From the NCBI GenBank assembly GCA_000697055.1, contig JNDT01001541.1, positions 1 to 64,000 of the forward strand: a stretch of 64,000 bases of DNA, in the 5' to 3' direction. Positions 57,917-64,000 of the stretch are shown piece after piece; the first letter of the stretch is position 1, and each line of letters begins with the position of its first letter. The notes under the pieces are model-generated. The model ran no database searches. It was given only the letters and a program-made list of their open reading frames with translations, and was not told where the DNA came from. Origin of the DNA: Saksenaea vasiformis B4078. Its lineage: Eukaryota; Mucoromycota; Mucoromycetes; Mucorales; Saksenaeaceae. The translations under genes and the position numbers were made by a program.

Positions 57917-60449
57917 TTATGCTTCGCCAAGGAGCCATTCTACAACAGCGTTTTCTTGGTCCTGAATATCTTCCCATTCATCATCCTGCAGGAACCATTC
58001 TTCATCACCGTCCATCACGCCGTGTTCGCTACTTCGTAGGCTAAGTATGCTTTCGGTATCCATTTCTCTGCTCGTTCTCAAGCTAGGTTCTGTCGTCACG
58101 ACCAGCGTAGGCGTTACGTCTTTCTTCTCAGGTTCTGTCTGCACAGCCATATCAACGCCCAGGGGTGCTACTCGACTGAGTGGTCTTGCCGGCTTACGTT
58201 CCAGAGCATTCGAATCCCGCTGAAGGTACACAAATCGCTGACGGCGAGGGACATACGAAGCACGGTAATCATCCAGGGATGATGCACCCTCAAATTTCAA
58301 CACCTTGTCGAGCACCTTGCCTTCGACTTTACGTGAACGACGTCGGACACTATCTTGTTCACTACCACTGTTCGTCTCATCATCGTCATATGACATGGCG
58401 GATCGTCGTCGTTCTGACATGTTTTGCTTTAGAATCTCGTCCCATGCCTTGATAGACATTCCAACAGAGCCAGCTGTCGATAACCGATTCAACGCGTTGC
58501 TTTCATGTAAGGACTGACGTCGTTTGGCCACAACAAGCGAAGGCCTCTCTGGTTGCTTTGTATCTAACGATTCAGGTTCTTTTGTAAAATGTACTTGGCG
58601 ATCTTCGTTATGAATACTAAGATTTGGTGCCGATTTATTGACTTTCAAAGATTTCTTCAGAGAATCGCGTCGGCTATCCTTGACTTCCATATCTTCGCTG
58701 AGCGGTGGTGTGGGAAGATCGACCACCGGATGATCTGGGGTCGGTTCGCATGGTAGCTCAGGTGCATTTTCCGCAGCCTTGGCAGCCTGTTCTTCCAACT
58801 CCCGTTGTCGCCGCAAATTTTCCCGACTTTTTCTGTTACTCATACTACCTCGTCGAAGTACCTTGACTTCTTTCTTTGGTTCGTCAATGGATTGCCTTGG
58901 CTTGGATGACTGATGCGAAGGTTTCTGAACAGGAGGTTTAGGCGCCTCACGAGGGTTCTCGAATCGGGCTGCCGGCTCATCCATGACTTTAGGCACCTCT
59001 GCTGGTTGCTCGAGAACAGCTTTCTGTTGCATTTCAAATTTCTTCAAGGCCTCGTCCAATGAAGGTTCCGATTTGGTAGGTAGTGTTGCTGGCCGTGTAG
59101 ACTGAGGAGGTGCTGGTGAGGTAGGTCGAGGCGCGACAGATGCAGTTGACTTTCGCGGAGTATTTGTTGTTCTTCGCTCCCACGTTGGTTCCGGAAGGGG
59201 TTCGCTCAAATCTTTTACCTCAATCGATCGCAATCGATTGGGTGTTAATGAGACACGCATAGTATTTCCGGATCGAATTAGATCTTCGAAATTCATGGTT
59301 GGCGTATCGGGATCATACACGGACACGGAAAGGGGAGGCGACTTTTGTGATTCCAGTGTCGACTGCCGTGCGTCTTTTTTAAACAGTTTGAACGCCTTTT
59401 TACTGCTGTTTGTTGTCGAACTGGCGGCTGTGCTAACGGTTCCGTTGCTGGTGCTACTTGTTAAGACGGAAGTTGGTCGATATGCACTAACATTCGACTT
59501 TAGAGAGTAGGTGGAAGAAAATTGATCTTGATCGTGATCTTCGTAGCTCACATCCATGTCATCAAAATTAATATTCAAAAACCCGTTGCCATTCATATCT
59601 ATAGCTTCTTAGTCTTCACGCTGACTTTTATACGTACACAATTACCTAGATAGCTCTGCTTCCGCGATGTCGGGCGGCTTTGCACAGGTAGTATGGAACT
59701 TCGTGGTCTATAACCATACGCCATGGCTCGTTTCTATATGATGTGAGTTGTCATTGTTTAGCGTGAACAGTTATCATACCTCCATCTTTTCGCGAATGGA
59801 CATTCGAGAAAAAACATCGCCAACCTGAGCGTCGTCTATCAAGGCAACATATACTTCCTTGACTCGCACGTATTCAACATCTTCGTGCTCTGCAATCACA
59901 CCGGTTGCAGTCAATATGTATTCTGCAATATGTTCCAGGACTGTGGTAATGTAGATAGCAACAATGGGGGAAATAACAATCATGCCATCTTTTTTAGGTC
60001 CCGTAGATAATTGTTGTTGATCTTCTTTATCGGCAAGGGTACAAAATTCAAGACATTTGTCTCGTAGTAATGGAAGGGTGGTTTCCAACGGCAAATCATC
60101 TAGTGATCGCATACGCTCATAGGTCTCAATATCAATGGTTTCTGTCTCCGTAAACGTTTTAACTTCAAGTTCAGCTTCAACAATCGCATTTTTCCCCAGT
60201 GTGGACGGTAAAAGATCAAACACGACTGCTTTCGTCCGAGATAGGTCAAGCGAGCAAGAATTACTAAGAAGGAGTCGGAGAAATTCATCAAGGAATTGAT
60301 TGATTCCTTGAAGTGCATCTGTGGAGACTCGGTATGGACCGATCTCTGAGATGATGGCGTTGGCTGCTCGTTGACAGATGTAACGAACATCGGCTGGAAA
60401 GAACATGAGAGACGCATAGTAGAATATATGGAGGACCTACCTCTCGACA
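57917..60449 (-). CDS. Fungal protein with conserved helical N-terminal domain and disordered tail
   Basis: Four exons (60449-60440, 60393-59780, 59733-59646, 59598-57917) join in phase to 797 residues. The first exon is only 10 nt (MSR plus one base). Residues 4 to about 205 are a conserved-looking helical domain (ADVRYICQRAANAIISEIG; ALQGINQFLDEFLRLLL; VAIYITTVLEHIAEYIL), which looks like a pair of histone-fold-type helical units. The spliced middle gives REKMEKRAMAYGYRPRSSI. Then comes a long Ser/Pro/Lys-rich region, with a short conserved-looking stretch MNFEDLIRSGNTMRVSLTP and a basic coiled-coil piece (RKSRENLRRQRELEEQAAK). The acidic C-terminus (DEEWFLQDDEWEDIQDQEN) is distinctive. I recall fungal proteins of this layout but cannot name the function. 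Confidence 0.82.
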
Positions 60450-63289
60450 TTATGCTTATGGGAATATAGATAGGTATCGAAACGTTTTATATTGTTCTAC
60501 TCAGACAAAAGACATAAGGAAAGAAAGAAAGAGAAAAAAAGAATGGAGAAATGAGATGAGGGTGATTAAGGGAAAAAAAAAGAGAAAAGAAAGGAGAAAG
60601 TGATTAGAAGGAAGGAAGAAAGACCGGCGTGAGAGAAAAGAAAAGTCAGGCGCGGCTAGAGGAAAGCCTCTGAAGAAGTAAAGAAACAGAGTTTCGGCAA
60701 GGTTGACAAAGGAGAAGCACGAAACAGATATGGCAAGGACAACACGAGACAGCAAACTAGTCCTGTGCATTGATTGGCCGGTCAATTAATGTGGTCTCTT
60801 TGTGAGGCGTACTATCCTCTCGGAGCACTTTTGTTTTACTTTAACTAGGCAATTCTTCACCTTTATTATTGATCTTCTCTTCTCTTATTGTTCCTTTTTT
60901 CGATGTCGGGCCCTCGATTGATTACCCATTTATTTGTATCTATCTCCGACCTGTTTATTTTTGTAATGTGAAGTTAAGCGTTTGCCATGGGAACCATGTG
61001 CAATATAGGCGTCTGTAACTATAAAATGAAGACAACGCATCCTTAATTCACCACCTTCATTTTCCATCATCAATGCGTACCATTTAATATTTGAGGGCGA
61101 TAGATTGGATGGTGGCAAAACATGCATCCTACTGAAAGCGGAACTTCAGGGCGAAAACACAATTAATTTTTTTTTGTCTCCTACACACATGCTGCTGGTG
61201 TTACTCTCAAGGTATTAACATTTTTCTCCTACTGACAAGTGATGTTCGTAGGTTTGTCCTGATTTTCGTTACCTGCCCGGTATCCGTATCTTTTGTTGAT
61301 TGTGCATTGGTTGCTAACCAACTTTAGTTATATATGCAATTCCAGCATACTTCTTAATAAACTTCGACCCGAACACTTTCGGAGGTATCATCTTCTGCAA
61401 ACTGATCTACCTGTGTTTACGGCTTCTTTGTTCCCTTGCATACGATTCATTGGCTATAACCATACGATTTCCTCATTGGACTCCCTTGAACGTGGACATG
61501 CGCACTAAACCTGTATGATTAAACATGAAATCATAGCTGTACGGTTTATTGACATTTCGAAGCCCTCTAACTGACTGCATAAAATGACATGATCATTTAA
61601 TTTCATTGGAACAGTGCACTAGCCAAGCTTAATCATGAAGCCTTGAACTTTTCCCATCAGGTTAATGATAGTTATTATATGGCCCGCTCCAGTCAATGCG
61701 ACATGGAACAATTTGCATCACACGACATTTGGGTCTTTTTTTGTCAGCTTGTAGGGGATGCGTTTCATTGATTATTACTCCTCTAACGGGTGCAGATTGC
61801 AGTGCTGAATGTTTTTGGGTCGGCCGTTCGACTAGCCTCCCTGAAACGCTCGTACAGGTCTCCGATCCAATTGTGAGGGTTATCGAGAAGAAATCGATGT
61901 TAAGAATGTAAGTTTCCCCATCCGTATTTCTCTGTTTTTATTTGTACTCCCAGTACTGTCATTCAAAATAAATGCACCAGTGTCAGGTTCGTCATGTATC
62001 CTCCCCGAGGATTTTGACTGGTAATTTAGTCCATAAGAGGCCACTTGTCGGATGCATAGTACATTTTAGTGCTTACTTGACTCACGAAGGCCAGGAAAAT
62101 TTTGCACGCCTTTGGATGGATAGATTGTCGGAATGAAGCATGTCAACTGATGATGACACTACATTGGGATACACGTCTCCATGTAAGGGAACCATATCCG
62201 GCAGCGCTAATGCAGAATCTCCAAAATACAGACGATATTTTTAGTAGAAATGGGTTTTTATCTCTTCGCAAGACCAAAAAATCGGATCTTTTATGTTTCC
62301 CGTAGCCAACTTATTAGTTCACAATGTTGTGTCGTGTCCATGTCAAGTACGTTTAAATGTTCCGTTACAATGTTCTTGCTTCAGATCAAAAGGTGAATAA
62401 TCAAACGAACTTGCGGTCGTTGGAATGGCAATACTCTTCTGACCAGAAACAACGCATAAATTACTTGTACTGATTTTGGTAAAATTGACTCTGTTACAAT
62501 AAGGTAAGCCATGGATAGACTCTGTGCTTAGCAGGAGTACCCCTAATATACAACACGATACGTGTTCCGGCACTGTATAACAGGTGTTAACGGAAATCAA
62601 TGGGCCGAAAGACACGAATTTTTGGAAGGAAAACGTGAGAATGTCCAAAAATCAGATCACTTAGTTGGCAGAGAGGGGACATTGCATGAAGAGTTGAACG
62701 CATGGCTGTGCATCCCTACTTTCACCAAGGGTATGTCCCACTAGCATTTATCTCCTGAATTGATATCATTCATATGACAGAAGAGAGGAGACTTGCCGTG
62801 CGCCATGTGCTTTATGACCCTGTTTTGTCATTGGCCACCATCGTGTAGCTTACTAAGCTCACAAAGCCCTAAAAATGTATTTGGTTTCCAGGTTCCCAGA
62901 TTTCCAGTTTATCGGCTCCGCCGCATGCAGCGCTGAACGTCACCAATACGAAGAGATAGTGCTCTGCTGAAGACAGTGGACTTCAAAGTATTTTGATCCA
63001 AACACCACCATAGGCTACTATTATTGATTTTTTGGTGCTATGCGCATCCGCCGGAAATAAAACAATAGGAAGGGAGGCAAGATGATCCTCTGGTAAGTAA
63101 TACATGATGTGGGCTGTTATTCAATGGTGTAAAAGCAGAAGCGGACGCCTGCTCCCTACAAAAGTTAGCTACGAGCGCAAGGAAAGAAAACTTATCTCCT
63201 TATTCATGTTATTCTGTTTGAAGATCATATAGGATACTCATCTGTGAACAATAAATTCCAACTGATTATCCAAGCCCACGTGGATATCA
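60450..63289. other. Intergenic, no gene recognised
   Basis: A purine-rich tract at 60510-60620 lies just upstream of the preceding minus-strand gene and is probably its 5'UTR or promoter. The rest has short frames only, none with a motif. Confidence 0.45.
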
Positions 63290-63810
63290 TTGCTTTCCGT
63301 TTATTGAATGAATTTCTAGGCTAATCTATGTAAATTTTGCATCTGTGAGAAGTCAATTCTGCGCCGAGAAAAGTTTGAATATACGGCTATTAGAATAAAA
63401 ATCTGCGATAGACTCATACTCTACTTATATCAACTTGGTCCCTCAACAGACGCCAGGTTCATATAGAATAGCGAAAAAATTACATTTATGGTTATTAGGT
63501 GGAATAATCCTTGGATGTCGGATGTTGCTTTATTTAACCTGAAGGAATTTCGTGCTATGTCCCTAGTCATTTCGATAGGTATGGGTGCTGCGGTTAATAA
63601 CATAGAATTGACCGTATACTTGATTTTGCGACCAATGGTCTAAATAATAAGTCCGAACACATGAGTTCTTCCGTGTATAGTCAACCCTAGCACATAGAGG
63701 GACATCTTATTGAGGAAACAAAAAAATTCATGCGTCCTTTTTAAATGCCGTTATTCTGCTGTCTCCGATTGGCGTTTGGGGCAAAAAGGTACACTTTCCA
63801 GGTAGTTCAA
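63290..63810 (+). repeat. Dispersed repeat R, copy 3
   Basis: Diverged copy with GAATATACGGCTATTAGAAT, CTTATATCAACTTGGTCCCTC, GTGTATAGTCAACCC and AAAAAATTCATGCGTCC in the same order as copy 1 at 37065-37690. Confidence 0.6.
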
Positions 63811-64000
63811 AACCAACTCTGAGCTATACAAGATCTTACTTATGTCAATTGATTAATATTGGAATTGGAAGCGTGATTTTTCTAATTGAGCTATGCTGTG
63901 TGCTCCACGAAACTTTCATCGTTCAACGAAGAAGATTGATATGACCACGCCCTGTAAGAAATAATAATAATAGATTCGCGGATGTTTCTCCCCTAAATAA

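Overview
The window looks like nuclear DNA of an early-diverging, filamentous fungus, most likely Mucoromycota. Evidence: many short GT-AG introns (about 37-80 nt) with CTAAC/CTGAC-type branch sites, fungal ribosome-assembly, Bax-inhibitor-1, GH81 glucanase and hybrid-histidine-kinase genes, a split-free nuclear tRNA-Leu, and long AT-rich repeat-filled spacers. Gene density is low: about ten protein genes in 64 kb.

Layout. 0.8-4.0 kb: a spliced member of a repeated gene family, apparently incomplete at its 3' end. 5.3-7.2 kb: MRT4 (+) converging on a BI-1 gene (-). 7.9-10.0 kb: a serine peptidase of family S9 (-). 10.15-20.0 kb: a repeat island with a broken relative of the first gene, four copies of a 265-bp MITE, two 189-bp solo LTRs with clean 5-bp duplications, several other LTR-like modules, a nested 2-kb inverted duplication, and a four-unit 221-bp tandem array that ends at a tRNA-Leu(CAA) gene. 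20-26 kb: no convincing gene. 26.06-28.80 kb: a secreted GH81 endo-1,3-beta-glucanase (8 exons). 28.88-35.35 kb (-): a 24-exon receptor kinase described below. 38.4-39.0 kb: a two-repeat Myb-like protein. 42.8-49.5 kb (-): a ZNFX1-like helicase. 50.4-52.5 kb (-): an LRR protein with a likely N-myristoylation site. 54.4-55.8 kb (-): a multi-pass membrane protein with microexons. 57.9-60.4 kb (-): a fungal protein with a conserved helical N-terminal domain and a long disordered tail. Five diverged copies of another dispersed repeat (called R here) lie at 37.1, 40.9, 49.5, 53.7 and 63.3 kb.

The most striking object is the receptor at 28.88-35.35 kb. Its exons join in phase into about 1,761 residues: signal peptide, two bacterial-type periplasmic-binding-protein domains, a Cys-rich stalk, one membrane span, a kinase-homology domain and a coiled coil that both read like those of animal receptor guanylyl cyclases, and then, in place of the cyclase, a histidine kinase, a degenerate receiver and a normal receiver. 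It looks like a receptor-guanylyl-cyclase chassis wired to a phosphorelay. Gene models were assembled by hand from reading frames, splice sites and phase; family names come from motif recognition, not from searches.
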